Source of the DNA: Candidatus Laterigemmans baculatus
GTDB taxonomy: Bacteria; Planctomycetota; Planctomycetia; Pirellulales; Pirellulaceae
Length of the DNA: 64,000 bases
Direction: 5' to 3'
Assembly (NCBI RefSeq): GCF_010367455.1
Contig: NZ_WRPR01000078.1
Coordinates: 18,729-82,728 of the forward strand
Part shown: in pieces, positions 1-8,490 of the stretch
Numbering within the stretch: position 1 is the stretch's first letter
How the letters are laid out: each line of letters starts with the position of its first letter
Notes under the pieces: generated by a model
The model's database searches: none
Told to the model about the DNA's origin: nothing
Seen by the model: the letters and a program-made list of their open reading frames with translations, nothing else
Position numbers and translations under genes: made by a program

Positions 1-460
1 TTCGAGGTTTTCTGGGGAGCATGCTGTTGGCGGCGTAGGGCGAGATCAACTCGCCTGATTGAGGGAACGGACTCGCCTCAGCGTTGCGTGTCGAACGGGG
101 GTAGCGCTCGACGAACCGCGGCCGCAAATGCCTTGAGCGGCAGCCGGTTCGTCGTGAGACGAGAAGCTCGGACTAGTTGCGGTAACCGAAGCAACTTGGA
201 GTGAGCGGCACCGAAATTTCCCGCAAGTCCAGCGGGTAGTTCTGGGTGTCGCAGCAGGTGAGGCATTCCGCTGCCAAGGGAGTGGCGGCCGTCTGGGGAA
301 CCGGTGCGGGGCCAGACGGTGCGGCCGCGTTAGCTCTGTCGGCAGCGAGGTGCGTCTTCGGTCGCGTCGGGAGCTGACTGTCCCGCTCCCGGCAAGAGAG
401 CTCCGGATTGGCGGGACGTGTCAGTTTTGGGCCGAGCGCGACAGCACGAAACGCGAATCG
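1..460. other. Left edge, no supported gene
   Basis: No convincing gene is visible. On the minus strand one frame stays open from about 460 down to about 179 and would encode a Cys/Pro-containing stretch ending in SCFGYRN, but it has no plausible start codon. It could be a gene fragment belonging to the integrated element. Nothing here resembles a second copy of the tRNA-Arg(CCG) 3' end, so the far end of the element is not in this stretch. Confidence 0.4.
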
Positions 461-844
461 TCACGAGCGTCTGCGACGCCTGACTACGCGGCGTCGTTTC
501 GTGTCGACGGGAGGATCGTCGAGAGATCCCGGCGAGATGCCGTCGGAATCGAGAGCCTGCTCGGCTTTTTGGATTGCTGCGAGCCGGTCGGGCTCAGTTG
601 CCGGAGCTGCCTGCCCCTCCTCTGCTGCTGCAGCAACGGACTCAAAGAATTCGCGAATCCACTTCTCCGTCGTCCGTCGGGCCCCCATCGCATAGATGGT
701 CCTTAGCTTGACGCCGCGCAGCCCGCGCGAAGCCCAGCGGTGGATGGAAGCCGAATGGGGCCTTTCGCCGGTGATCTGCTCGACAACTCTGGCGGCCTCG
801 CCCGCTCGTAAAAAGTGGTTGGGTTGGTGTTGATGGCTCCGCAT
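461..844 (-). CDS. DUF1580-type helix-turn-helix protein (excisionase-like)
   Basis: A 127-residue protein. Its first 70 residues (a GEAARVVEQITG stretch, then HRWASRGLRGVKLRT) look like the small planctomycete DUF1580 domain, which reads as a winged-helix/MerR-type DNA-binding fold. The C-terminal tail is rich in Ala/Glu and ends in a run of arginines. Proteins of this kind are common in planctomycete integrated elements near integrases, and this one sits in such a setting. A role in excision control or element gene regulation is inferred from context and fold only. Confidence 0.65.
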   Translation of the reverse strand: MRSHQHQPNHFLRAGEAARVVEQITGERPHSASIHRWASRGLRGVKLRTIYAMGARRTTEKWIREFFESVAAAAEEGQAAPATEPDRLAAIQKAEQALDSDGISPGSLDDPPVDTKRRRVVRRRRRS

Positions 845-1010
845 CGTTATTCCTCGCTCGATGAGGTGCGTTGGTGTGTGTTCTTACGAGCGGGGAGTCT
901 ACTTCTCGAAAAATAAGATTTCGGCGGTTGTGTGCGGTTGGCGGTTAGCAGGGACCTGCCTTCAATCTGTGTCGGCGGTGGAGCCTCATTTTCGTGTCGG
1001 CGGTGGAACG

Positions 1011-2150
1011 CTACTTCTCACCATGACTAGGAAAACGTTCAGGAAGCGACCTATTCGCATGACGCTCAAGACAGGGGCGAATTTCCGCCCAGCTCCAGAA
1101 GGAGGGTTTTCCGCCACCTCCCTGTATTACGGGTAGCGGAAATGTGTCATCCTTCTGCTGCCAACGTTCTAGCGTCCGTTTTTCTCTCTGGACCATGCCT
1201 GCCGCCTCAGACAGTCTTACGAGGTCGGAGGGTACTGGCTCCCTATGCTCAATGTCAGCAACGGCGTGGTTTGGCTCGTCGTTTGAAGAATTTGATGCTG
1301 ATTCAGAGTCCTGAGGCTCTGAATCGGGGAGCTGTACCTGAGCCTTCTCGCTCAGCGCGCCCGCTTTGCCATCATCTGCGGTAGGGGAGCCTGTCTCTTC
1401 ATCTATGGAGATTAGGCTTAGCGGTTCCTCAGGATGGCTGCATGAGCGATTTCCCTCGTCCTGCAGTCCGGAGAGACCGAGTGCTTCACTCATCGTTAGC
1501 TCACGGGCTGTCGGAAAATCGCCCGCTCTCACGTCGGTCACGACCATTACGCCGTCTTCGCCGGCAAAAAGATACTCCTTCTCGTCCAACGTGTTCTGTG
1601 CACTCCCGAAGAATTCCCAGTCGTCCCGGGGGTCGAATTCGCAGAGCTCTCCGCACGATATCTGTACGGTGCATGGAACGCCCAGGTCGACGTGGAAGTT
1701 GAGTTCGGCCGGTACCAGGGCTTCCCGATCGACGCTGGTGATCCACCAGTAGGCTTCATCCGCCAGAACGTCTTCGATGGTTTCGTCATTAGGGTGTGCG
1801 TCGCAGAATCTTGACCGAATCCTCCACTTCCAGTTGAGCTCGTCGAACTCGAGGTGCGAAACACAGGGCTTCGCGTCGACTAGATGCTCTCGGGCAACGT
1901 CGAAGGAGATCGGTGACCATTCTCTTTCGCTGAATCTGAGCCTGGTACGTCCTCGCTCATCGATGACTTTCAGTGTGTCATCGTCCATTTTTAGTCTGAG
2001 CTCTTTGCTCACTTTTCCGCCTTCGGCGGAGAGCGGCGAGCCCTCCAGCAGTCTCTTTAGTAGCTCAGCGCCGTGGTCCCGATTGCACTCGTAGGATCTG
2101 CGAGTCGCGACGACACGCCATGTTATCGATGCGGGTTTGTCGTCACCCAT
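1011..2150 (-). CDS. Unknown protein with C-terminal HTH domain
   Basis: The start is taken at the ATG at 2150 (MGDDKPASITW) because translation upstream of it runs through a GC-rich hairpin and looks non-coding. The 379-residue product has no domain I recognise in its first 300 residues, which are acidic and contain many Trp and Asp. Its last 70 residues (VRLSEAAGMVQREKRTLERW, then a Gly-rich wing and a final acidic helix) fit an excisionase/AlpA-like helix-turn-helix. It lies between the DUF1580 gene and the integrase on the same strand, so it is probably an element regulator. The function of the long N-terminal part is unknown. Confidence 0.6.
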   Translation of the reverse strand: MGDDKPASITWRVVATRRSYECNRDHGAELLKRLLEGSPLSAEGGKVSKELRLKMDDDTLKVIDERGRTRLRFSEREWSPISFDVAREHLVDAKPCVSHLEFDELNWKWRIRSRFCDAHPNDETIEDVLADEAYWWITSVDREALVPAELNFHVDLGVPCTVQISCGELCEFDPRDDWEFFGSAQNTLDEKEYLFAGEDGVMVVTDVRAGDFPTARELTMSEALGLSGLQDEGNRSCSHPEEPLSLISIDEETGSPTADDGKAGALSEKAQVQLPDSEPQDSESASNSSNDEPNHAVADIEHREPVPSDLVRLSEAAGMVQREKRTLERWQQKDDTFPLPVIQGGGGKPSFWSWAEIRPCLERHANRSLPERFPSHGEK

Positions 2151-2176
2151 GGAGATGCCTTTTTTCGCAGCGGGCT

Positions 2177-2220
2177 GACGCGGCCGGCTGGATGAAAAGG
2201 CGCATCCGGCCGGCCGCGTC
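2177..2220. other. 17-bp GC-rich inverted repeat
   Basis: The arms 2177-2193 and 2204-2220 pair over 17 bp with one G-T mismatch around a 10-nt loop. There is no T-run on either side, so it is a poor intrinsic terminator. It lies just upstream of the HTH gene start at 2150 and could be an operator, part of a leader RNA or a recombinase site. Confidence 0.55.
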
Positions 2221-2282
2221 GCGCGGGGATCAATCCGCTCGCCCACGTACCGTCGCACCGTCGTGCGGCGATATTCCAGAAG

Positions 2283-2308
2283 GGTTCGCAGGCCGTCGCC
2301 TGCGAACC
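2283..2308 (-). terminator. Hairpin just past the integrase stop
   Basis: A perfect 11-bp stem (GGTTCGCAGGC and its complement) closes a 4-nt loop 15 nt downstream of the integrase stop codon. There is no clear U-tract, so termination is only suggested. A site involved in recombination is an alternative. Confidence 0.4.
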
Positions 2309-2322
2309 GAGTACGTCGCGCT

Positions 2323-3624
2323 TCAGCCGATTCTGCGGGCGACTTCGCGAGCTTTCTCAGCGTCTCGCTCGGCGTAGATCTGCGTCACATCGGCTGCAGC
2401 GTGGCCGAGTATAACTTGCGCCGCTTCAAGGCCGAACTGCTTCCGAACCTCGGTGCCGCGGGTGTGCCGCAGCTGGTTCGGGTGCCAACGGTGCTGCTTT
2501 TGCCACTCGTCCAGCTGTTCTCGCTCGGCTTCGGGGAGTCGCCGGCCGCGGGCCGCCCTGCTCTCCCCTTCTCGCTGTCCCAGCGGCTCCGGAGCCTGGA
2601 ACGCGGCGTCGCAGGCATGGTGGATGGCGTGGCGGTACGAACTCGGGTCGAAGCACACCTGCGGCGTCCGCTGCCTCTCGGTCGATTTGCGATCAGCGTT
2701 GGATCGCTTGCCGCGGCGATTGCCGCAACTCGGCGGAGTCTTTCTCGCTTCGCTGGCAGCCTGCCGACGCTGCTCGACCGCTTCGGCCATCGAGAAGCAG
2801 ACCTGATCAGGGGCACGCAGCAGGTACGGCCGCAGCAGAGCCTGGGCCTCGGGACCGATGTAGACGATCCGTTGCCGGCCATGGTGCTCGGTTTTGTGCC
2901 CTTCCACTCGGTATTCCCAGACGTCGGTCGAGCGGTCGACATCGCCTGGCCGGAGCGTGCAGACTTCGCCAGGGCGGGCGCCAGTCAATAGCTGGAAGCG
3001 GATCATGTCCTGGATCACCGGCGGTAGGTGCGGGATCGTTCGTTCGACCACCTCCAGCGGCACGGGCTGGATTGGCGGAGGCTCTGGCAGATCACAGCGG
3101 CCCTTCTTGAGGCCGGGCACTGCGGTCAGGGAGTGAAGCACGGCGCCGGGGATGAGCTCCTCGGCCACTGCCCAGCGGAAGATGCGTGTCAGCCGTCGCT
3201 GGTTCTTGTTGACGGTCGGGCGAGCCTGGCCCCGGTCGATCCAGAGTTGGCGAACCGCTTTTAGCTTCTTAGGGCCGAACGACTCGGCTGGCTCGCGACC
3301 GTAGAGCGTCCGTGCGTCGCGGATGACGAGCCGAAGGGCGTCGAGCTCGTTCGTGGGCTCGCCGTTCTTGACGTAGTAGCTCTGGGCGTGGTTCCAGAAG
3401 GCGGCCAAGACTTCGACGACGGTGATCGCCTGTTCGCTCGGCTCCGGATCCCGCTTGGCTTTGGGAGCGGTTTCGCCGGCTAAAAGAAGGCCGTACTGGC
3501 GCCTCGAGTCTTCGGTGCCGTACTCGCCGATGTAGATGTCGCGGTCGCCGATGGTGACGACGGCGCGACCGGTGGGCTTGTGCAGTCGATAGCTGGGTGG
3601 AGTCCCGGTTTTCGTGCGTGCCAT
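2323..3624 (-). CDS. Tyrosine-type site-specific integrase
   Basis: A 433-residue tyrosine recombinase that should cut and rejoin attP/attB for an integrated element. Catalytic positions are visible: Arg217 in TGARPGE, Lys244 in GHKTEHHG, Arg386 in NQLRHTRGT, His408 in ILGHA and the nucleophile Tyr417 in IYAERD. The box II residue usually His is Asn383 here. An N-terminal arm-binding region (about 1-60) and a SAM-like core-binding region (about 65-165) precede the catalytic part. About 60 residues rich in Arg, Gln and Ser are inserted between the Lys and Arg386 motifs. The gene starts 124 nt from the 3' end of tRNA-Arg(CCG), the classic arrangement for a tRNA-targeted element. Confidence 0.93.
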   Translation of the reverse strand: MARTKTGTPPSYRLHKPTGRAVVTIGDRDIYIGEYGTEDSRRQYGLLLAGETAPKAKRDPEPSEQAITVVEVLAAFWNHAQSYYVKNGEPTNELDALRLVIRDARTLYGREPAESFGPKKLKAVRQLWIDRGQARPTVNKNQRRLTRIFRWAVAEELIPGAVLHSLTAVPGLKKGRCDLPEPPPIQPVPLEVVERTIPHLPPVIQDMIRFQLLTGARPGEVCTLRPGDVDRSTDVWEYRVEGHKTEHHGRQRIVYIGPEAQALLRPYLLRAPDQVCFSMAEAVEQRRQAASEARKTPPSCGNRRGKRSNADRKSTERQRTPQVCFDPSSYRHAIHHACDAAFQAPEPLGQREGESRAARGRRLPEAEREQLDEWQKQHRWHPNQLRHTRGTEVRKQFGLEAAQVILGHAAADVTQIYAERDAEKAREVARRIG

Positions 3625-3640
3625 GTGCTGTTTCTCCCCG

Positions 3641-3672
3641 AATCCGGTAATCCGGTATTTACTACCGGATTA
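3641..3672 (-). promoter_or_regulatory. Repeated AATCCGGTA motif upstream of integrase
   Basis: The motif AATCCGGTA occurs twice in direct orientation (3641-3649 and 3649-3657). The second copy forms a perfect 10-bp inverted repeat with 3663-3672 around a 5-nt spacer. It ends 17 nt before the integrase start, so it overlaps where the promoter or leader should be. It could be an integrase arm-type site or a repressor operator; sequence alone cannot decide. Confidence 0.6.
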
Positions 3673-3747
3673 ATCAGCGGGAAAACGTCGCACGGGCACG
3701 GTGCCCGGTATCGATTTGAGTAACGATTCGACTGGGTTTTGTCTCAG

Positions 3748-3821
3748 TACGCCCGACAGGATTCGAACCTGTAACCTTCGGCTTCGGAGGCCGATGCGCT
3801 ATCCAGTTGTGCCACGGGCGC
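3748..3821 (-). tRNA. tRNA-Arg (anticodon CCG)
   Basis: A 74-nt cloverleaf on the minus strand with anticodon loop CTCCGAA, giving anticodon CCG for codon CGG. The T-arm GGTTCGAATCC is standard, the acceptor stem pairs over 7 bp (first pair G-U) and no CCA is encoded. The D-stem has one apparent A-C mismatch. The 3' end faces the integrase gene, so this tRNA is the likely attachment site of the element on its left. Confidence 0.93.
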
Positions 3822-4200
3822 TTGTGCTTCGATCGCCTTAGTTTTGCAAGTTCGCGGCGAAGGTCAATGGTGGGAGGGGCCGTTTCGGATTTCAGGCGTG
3901 ATTCCTGCTCCGCCGGCACCGGTAGGGGGGGGGTTGCGGGCCGGGTGGACTACACTGAGAAACGCTCGGCGACCTGCGTCGCGAGTTCCTCGCGGTCCTG
4001 GGGGCGGGAAGGCTAGGCGGTGGGAAGCCCGGGGGGCGGGCGGCATTGCGGCAGATTGATGAATCTCGCTAGTCTGCCCCTGCCTCGCTCCAGGTGCCGC
4101 GATCCCGACCGGCTCGCCGGGGAAGGAGGAGCAGGCCGCGGCGGACGGCCGACTTGTCCCCTTTTCTGCTCCAATTCTTTCGCTCTATGCCCGAACTCCC
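3822..4200. other. Intergenic, nothing recognised
   Basis: Carries a run of nine G at about 3927-3935 and no protein-like frame, RNA gene or clear promoter that I can support. Confidence 0.5.
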
Positions 4201-5559
4201 TTGAAACCGACCCAAGCCGCATCGAACCGCGGCGGCCGCTCATGGTCGCACCAGCTGCAGGAGCGTTACGCCCTGCATTTCGATGCTTGCTTGGCCGAAT
4301 GGTTCGACAGCGGCGGTTGGCAGTTGGCCGGCCGCGGCGAGTTCAATCAACCGGTCTCTCCCGAAGTCCTGCTCGCGGAGAATCCCGAGGTACTGTGGCC
4401 CGCGTTGATGCTGCCGGACAGCTTGCCGGTGCTCGGCAATCGCAAGGGGGACTGGTTGTGCTTGCGGATCGGCAGCGACAGCGCGATCGCCGAAGTGATT
4501 CACTGGTATCACGGCGGCGGCGACTGGATTCCCTGGGGCAGAACGTTGGCCGAGGCGATCGTGTTCGACTCGCTCCACGATCGCCTGCCGGGCCGCAACC
4601 ATGCGCATGCCGTCGCGGCCGAACCGCGGCGGGCGGGCGACGGCGAAGGGGCGCTCGTTCGCTGGGCTAGCGATTGGTTGCCGAGCGAAGTCCGCACGGC
4701 CCTCGGCTCCGCGTCGTTCCCCGAGCTGGTGGAGATCCTTCTCGAGCATCGAGTCTCCGAGGTGGGGCTGCGGAGTGAGCTGGTTTTGGCAGCCCTCGAC
4801 AGCGGACTGCGGCGGTGGCTTACGCCCGAGATTGCCGCTGAACTAGGGATTCCCTGGGAGCCAGATGCCGTCAGTTGGTTGTTCGATACGGCGCTGGTCG
4901 ACGAAGCTTCACGCAGCGAGCTTCGCCGCAGCATCGGCGGAGAGCTCGACTTCAGTCAGGACTGGCAGGGAGCGGCCAAGCATGCTGCGGCCGTCTGCCG
5001 CGAACGAGGCGACTTAGGGTGGGCGTTCGACGTCGCCGGGTGGGCCGCGGAACGCGAAGGAAACGTCGCGGAGGCCGCCGAGTACTACCGCCGCGGCGCG
5101 GTAGCGCTCGCCTTCGCCGATCAGTCGATCCGCTTTCGCACCCACTGGTTCCCCCCGGCGAAAGGGAAGTTCTCCCTCTGGCGGCTCGAGGTCCTCGAAT
5201 CGCAGCGGCGGATCGAGATCGCGGAGAAACCGGGCGCAGGCTCGCCGAAGCCGGACGAGATCGACGGTTATCTGCAGGCGATCGCCGGTGGCGAGTCGGG
5301 TGGGGCCAGTGCAGGAACGCTCCGCAGCCGTGCGGCGGACTACTGGCGGTCAGTAGCCCTGACGGCGACCGAGCAGGGGCGGCCGGCCGACGCTTACGAA
5401 GCGCACTATCGAGCCGGTTGGGATCTAGGGCTGGAAGAGCTCGGGAGTTACCGTCAGCGGCTGGCGAGCCTCGTCGAAGCGGCCGAGAAGGCGGGCCAAC
5501 TCGGACGGGCTCGCGTCGCCCAGGCTCATCTCGATACGTTTTTGCATCGCTTCGGCTGA
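4201..5559 (+). CDS. SMI1/KNR4 (SUKH)-like N-terminus with helical C-terminal region
   Basis: A 452-residue cytoplasmic protein. Residues about 15-125 contain a GDWLCLRIG stretch, then IHWYHGGGDWIPWG, which fits the SUKH/SMI1-KNR4 fold, known in bacteria from toxin immunity proteins and other protein-binding roles. The C-terminal half (about 240-450) is Ala/Glu-rich helical sequence with TPR-like spacing (for example AFDVAGWAAEREGNVAEAAE). The only usable start in the right place is TTG at 4201, because the first in-frame ATG falls inside the SUKH region. No toxin gene is next to it. It is convergent with the following gene. The SUKH call rests on pattern recognition only. Confidence 0.7.
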   Translation: MKPTQAASNRGGRSWSHQLQERYALHFDACLAEWFDSGGWQLAGRGEFNQPVSPEVLLAENPEVLWPALMLPDSLPVLGNRKGDWLCLRIGSDSAIAEVIHWYHGGGDWIPWGRTLAEAIVFDSLHDRLPGRNHAHAVAAEPRRAGDGEGALVRWASDWLPSEVRTALGSASFPELVEILLEHRVSEVGLRSELVLAALDSGLRRWLTPEIAAELGIPWEPDAVSWLFDTALVDEASRSELRRSIGGELDFSQDWQGAAKHAAAVCRERGDLGWAFDVAGWAAEREGNVAEAAEYYRRGAVALAFADQSIRFRTHWFPPAKGKFSLWRLEVLESQRRIEIAEKPGAGSPKPDEIDGYLQAIAGGESGGASAGTLRSRAADYWRSVALTATEQGRPADAYEAHYRAGWDLGLEELGSYRQRLASLVEAAEKAGQLGRARVAQAHLDTFLHRFG

Positions 5560-5580
5560 ACGCTTCGCCGGGCTCAAGGT

Positions 5581-6165
5581 TTAGCCGCGTTTGCGTTCGA
5601 GCAGCACGAGCATGATCATCGCCAGCAGCGACCGGAGTTCCTCGTCCGGCGGAAGCTCGCCGAGCTTTTCGACCTGGTAGACCCCTTCGAAGATCGCCGG
5701 CCGTTTGACCAGTCGCAGCAGCGGCTGGTTGTCGACGCCCACGACGCGGTAGCTGGGGTTCAAGAGGTAGACCGCAAGCAGCCCAAGGATCGGAATTTCG
5801 CCGAGCAGGCTTTCGATGATCTTCTTGATCGGGCTTTCCTCGGTGATTGCCATCACGACCTTGCCGTCTTCGAGGATTTCGTAGTGCGCCGACCAAAGCG
5901 AGCGCATTCCCCGGCGACGGACCGACCCCCAGTCGTTCCCTTCGGCATCGGTGAAGTGGTAGCTGGCGGAGAAGTCGAGGACCCGGTCGGCGGCGATCTG
6001 GAACAGCAGCCTCTTCTGCTCGGTGTCGGCGAAGACTTGGACCTGCTCCTTCAGCTTGAACATCTTCTGCTTGATGAAGAAGATCGTGTTGCCCGCCTTG
6101 TCGGTCGCGGTGATCCGTTGCCCGAAGGTCAGCAGCTTGAACCGCAATTCGAGGGGGTACTGCAT
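5581..6165 (-). CDS. LURP-one-related / tubby-like protein
   Basis: A 194-residue protein starting MQYPLELRFKLLTFGQRITA. Alternating hydrophobic beta-strands such as GNTIFFIKQKMFKLKEQVQVF resemble the LURP-one-related family, which shares the tubby/scramblase barrel fold. Members are often membrane-associated, and residues around 125-145 (LLGEIPILGLLAVYLLNPSY) could be a membrane-contacting segment. No enzymatic role is established for bacterial members. It is divergent from the FHA gene and convergent with the SUKH-like gene. Confidence 0.75.
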   Translation of the reverse strand: MQYPLELRFKLLTFGQRITATDKAGNTIFFIKQKMFKLKEQVQVFADTEQKRLLFQIAADRVLDFSASYHFTDAEGNDWGSVRRRGMRSLWSAHYEILEDGKVVMAITEESPIKKIIESLLGEIPILGLLAVYLLNPSYRVVGVDNQPLLRLVKRPAIFEGVYQVEKLGELPPDEELRSLLAMIMLVLLERKRG

Positions 6166-6296
6166 TCGATTGTAGCCTTGTGCGACTTTGATGCTAAAAT
6201 GGAGCAGGCGAAAGCAGGAGTTTACTCTCGCGGTTTATCGTGGTGGGTGCTCGGCCCCTCTATTCCTCCAATTCCCTTTTGGTCGGATCCGCGTCA

Positions 6297-6725
6297 ATGG
6301 CAGAAACCGGTGAGTTCGGCGAACTCGTTCCCACCGGGGGTGGGGACAACATCCCGTTGCTAAAGAAACATTTGCTCGTCGGGCGTCGCGACTCGTGCGA
6401 CATCGCTCTGAAGTTCGCGAATGTTTCGAGCAAGCATTGCCGCTTGACGCTCGAGCAGGGCTACTGGTTCGTCAACGACTTGAACAGCCGCAACGGGACG
6501 AAGGTCGACAACCGCAAGATCATCCGCAAGCGACTCGACCCGGGTTGCAAACTGGCGATCGCCAAGCACGAGTACATCGTCAAGTACGAGCCGGAATTGC
6601 TCGGCGCCTTCGGGCCTCCGCCCCCCGATGATGATCACATCGAAGAAGTGCTGCGGCGGAGCCTGCTCGACCGCGCAGGGTTGACCCACCGCAGCAGCCT
6701 GGGGCCGTCCGAGCCGCAGGAATAA
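6297..6725 (+). CDS. FHA domain protein
   Basis: A 142-residue protein. The start is taken at ATG 6297 (MAETGEFG) rather than 57 nt earlier, since the extra residues look non-coding. The FHA domain fills residues about 20-95, with the phosphothreonine-binding signature GRRDSCDI, then SSKHC and NDLNSRNGTKVD. FHA domains bind phosphothreonine peptides made by Ser/Thr kinases, which are numerous in planctomycetes. No kinase gene is adjacent. The tail is Pro/Asp-rich and probably disordered. Confidence 0.9.
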   Translation: MAETGEFGELVPTGGGDNIPLLKKHLLVGRRDSCDIALKFANVSSKHCRLTLEQGYWFVNDLNSRNGTKVDNRKIIRKRLDPGCKLAIAKHEYIVKYEPELLGAFGPPPPDDDHIEEVLRRSLLDRAGLTHRSSLGPSEPQE

Positions 6726-6743
6726 GCGGATATTATGCTCGAG

Positions 6744-6856
6744 AGTCGCCTTTCGCTCCGCGAAAGTTGCGCAATAACGCTACTTTCGCGGAGCGAAAGG
6801 CGACTATGGCGGAGCGAAAGGCGACTATGGCGGAGCGAAGGGCGACTATGGCGGAG
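6744..6856. repeat. Repeat family D: palindrome plus tandem arms
   Basis: A perfect 24-bp inverted repeat (6744-6767 with 6782-6805, 14-nt loop) built on ACTTTCGCGGAGCGAAAGG is followed by two more copies of a 21-bp unit ending GGAGCGAAAGGCGACT-like, plus a partial third. Related copies occur at 56287-56314 and 57497-57600. It lies just past the FHA gene stop. Confidence 0.9.
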
Positions 6857-6937
6857 CCGTAGGGGATTCCTTCGAGGGGTCAGGTTTTTTAACCTGTCGC
6901 ACTTCCTTGTTTCACACCCTCGAGGGAGGCCCGACCG

Positions 6938-7252
6938 ATGCCGCAATTGGCTCACCATGTGTTTTTCACGCTCCGCGACAAGAGCGATGCTGCGGCGGAC
7001 GGGATGATCGCCGCTTGCAATCGATATCTCGATGGCCATGACGGCGTGGTCCACTTCGCCGTGGGACGCCGCAATCCCGAGCTCGTTCGCGAAGTCAACG
7101 ACCAGGAGTTCGACGTCTCCTTGCATGTCGTCTTCCGTGACCGGGCAGCGCACGACGCCTACCAAGTGCACCCGCGGCACCTGGAATTCATCGAGGAACA
7201 GCGGGCGAATTGGGCTCAGGCTCGGATCTTCGATAGCGACTTGTGCGAGTAG
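6938..7252 (+). CDS. Dabb family (stress-responsive A/B barrel) protein
   Basis: A 104-residue protein starting MPQLAHHVFFTLRDKS. The LAHHVFFTL opening, VVHFAVGRR and the ending VHPRHLEFIEEQR fit the stress-responsive alpha/beta barrel (Dabb) family, small dimeric ferredoxin-like proteins. Some relatives are enzymes in aromatic degradation or polyketide pathways, but most bacterial members have no known substrate. The 3' end overlaps the convergent glycosyltransferase gene by 65 nt. Confidence 0.85.
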   Translation: MPQLAHHVFFTLRDKSDAAADGMIAACNRYLDGHDGVVHFAVGRRNPELVREVNDQEFDVSLHVVFRDRAAHDAYQVHPRHLEFIEEQRANWAQARIFDSDLCE

Positions 7253-8462
7253 CCACCGCGGCGGGCGAGGCGCTGGCCGCGGCGGTGCGCCGCAGGACTC
7301 GGTCGTCGTAGATCGCTTCGATCAGCTGCGAGTAGCCTTCGACCATCGAGGTCAGCGAGCCGGTCTCGATCACCAAGCGGCGACCGGTTTGCCCCAGCCG
7401 TTGACCGAGCTCGCGCTCGCCGATCAGCTCCAGGACCCGTTGGGCCATCGTGGCATCATCGTCGCCATCGACAAGGTAGCCCGATTCGTCCTCGACGACC
7501 GACTCGCCGACGCTGCCCACGCGGGTGGCGATCACCGGGACGCCCGAGGCGAGCGCTTCGAGGATCGACACCGGGCTTGCTTCGTTGTGCGAGCAGAGGA
7601 GAAAGGCGTCCATCGCGGCGAGCAGGGCGGGAGTGTCGTGACGCGTGCCGAGCAGGCGAACGTGAGCGGCTAGCCCGGCTTCGTCGCGAGCCCGTTCGAT
7701 GTGGGGACGCTGGGGACCATCGCCGACGATGAGGAACTGGGCATCGGGTCGGCTGTCAACGACGCGGCGAGCGACTCGCACGAACATCTCGTGATTCTTT
7801 TCCGGGCGGAGCGCCGCCACGATCCCGATCACCGGAGCGGTCTCCGGAATTTCTAGCTCCTGGCGAATCTGCTGACGGAGCGCGGTTTGGGGAGCGAACC
7901 GCTCAGTGTCGATGCCGTTGCGGATCGTGTGCACCCGCGCGGCGGGAAACCGCTCTCGCTCCCGGAGGTGCTCGGCGTGGTGGTCGGCGACGGCGATGAA
8001 CCCGTCGGTGAGCGGAGTGAGAGTGCGATTGAGCCGCCCAACCCCATCGGGCCAGCCAGTCGAGTGCAGGGCGCTGAGGATCGCAGGCACGCCTGCGAGC
8101 CAAGCCGCCAACCGGCCCCAAAACATTTTGTCTCCGGCCCCCACGGTGACGACCGCATCGGCTTCGCGAGAGCGAAACAGCCGAATGAGCCGCGGCAGCA
8201 CACGCAGGTCGTGCTTAGAACCCAGCAGCCCACTGTGGAGCGGCCACCGCTCGGCGACGGTCTCCCCCAGCGGCCCCGGCTCTTTGAGGCACACGATCTC
8301 GGCTTGGATCCGGCGCGGATCAAAGCCAGCGATCAGATTCACGAGCAGCGTTTCGGCGCCACCGACTGGCATGCTGGTGATCACAAACATCGCGTGAAGC
8401 GGCCCCCGCCGATTGCGCGGAATGGGAGCGTAGCGAGGCCAAACGATCTGGGGGCGGAGCAC
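7188..8462 (-). CDS. GT4-type glycosyltransferase
   Basis: A 424-residue GT-B fold glycosyltransferase that should move a sugar from a nucleotide donor to a glycan or lipid acceptor. The N-terminal domain has ITSMPVGGAETLLVNL (about 28-43), the linker carries RPEKNHEMF, and the donor-binding domain has HNEASPVSILEALASG with the E-x7-E pattern of family GT4. The last 35 residues are Ala/Ser/Arg-rich and probably disordered. It is 78 nt downstream of a polysaccharide deacetylase on the same strand, so the two may act together on a cell-surface polysaccharide. The acceptor is unknown. Confidence 0.9.
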   Translation of the reverse strand: MLRPQIVWPRYAPIPRNRRGPLHAMFVITSMPVGGAETLLVNLIAGFDPRRIQAEIVCLKEPGPLGETVAERWPLHSGLLGSKHDLRVLPRLIRLFRSREADAVVTVGAGDKMFWGRLAAWLAGVPAILSALHSTGWPDGVGRLNRTLTPLTDGFIAVADHHAEHLRERERFPAARVHTIRNGIDTERFAPQTALRQQIRQELEIPETAPVIGIVAALRPEKNHEMFVRVARRVVDSRPDAQFLIVGDGPQRPHIERARDEAGLAAHVRLLGTRHDTPALLAAMDAFLLCSHNEASPVSILEALASGVPVIATRVGSVGESVVEDESGYLVDGDDDATMAQRVLELIGERELGQRLGQTGRRLVIETGSLTSMVEGYSQLIEAIYDDRVLRRTAAASASPAAVATRTSRYRRSEPEPNSPAVPR

Positions 8463-8490
8463 GGAAGGTTTTCCCCGGGCGAGTTTTAGG

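Noticed and set aside
1..460. Minus-strand open frame of about 95 codons ending in SCFGYRN
   Set aside because: No usable start codon and no recognised similarity; may be a fragment, not a gene.
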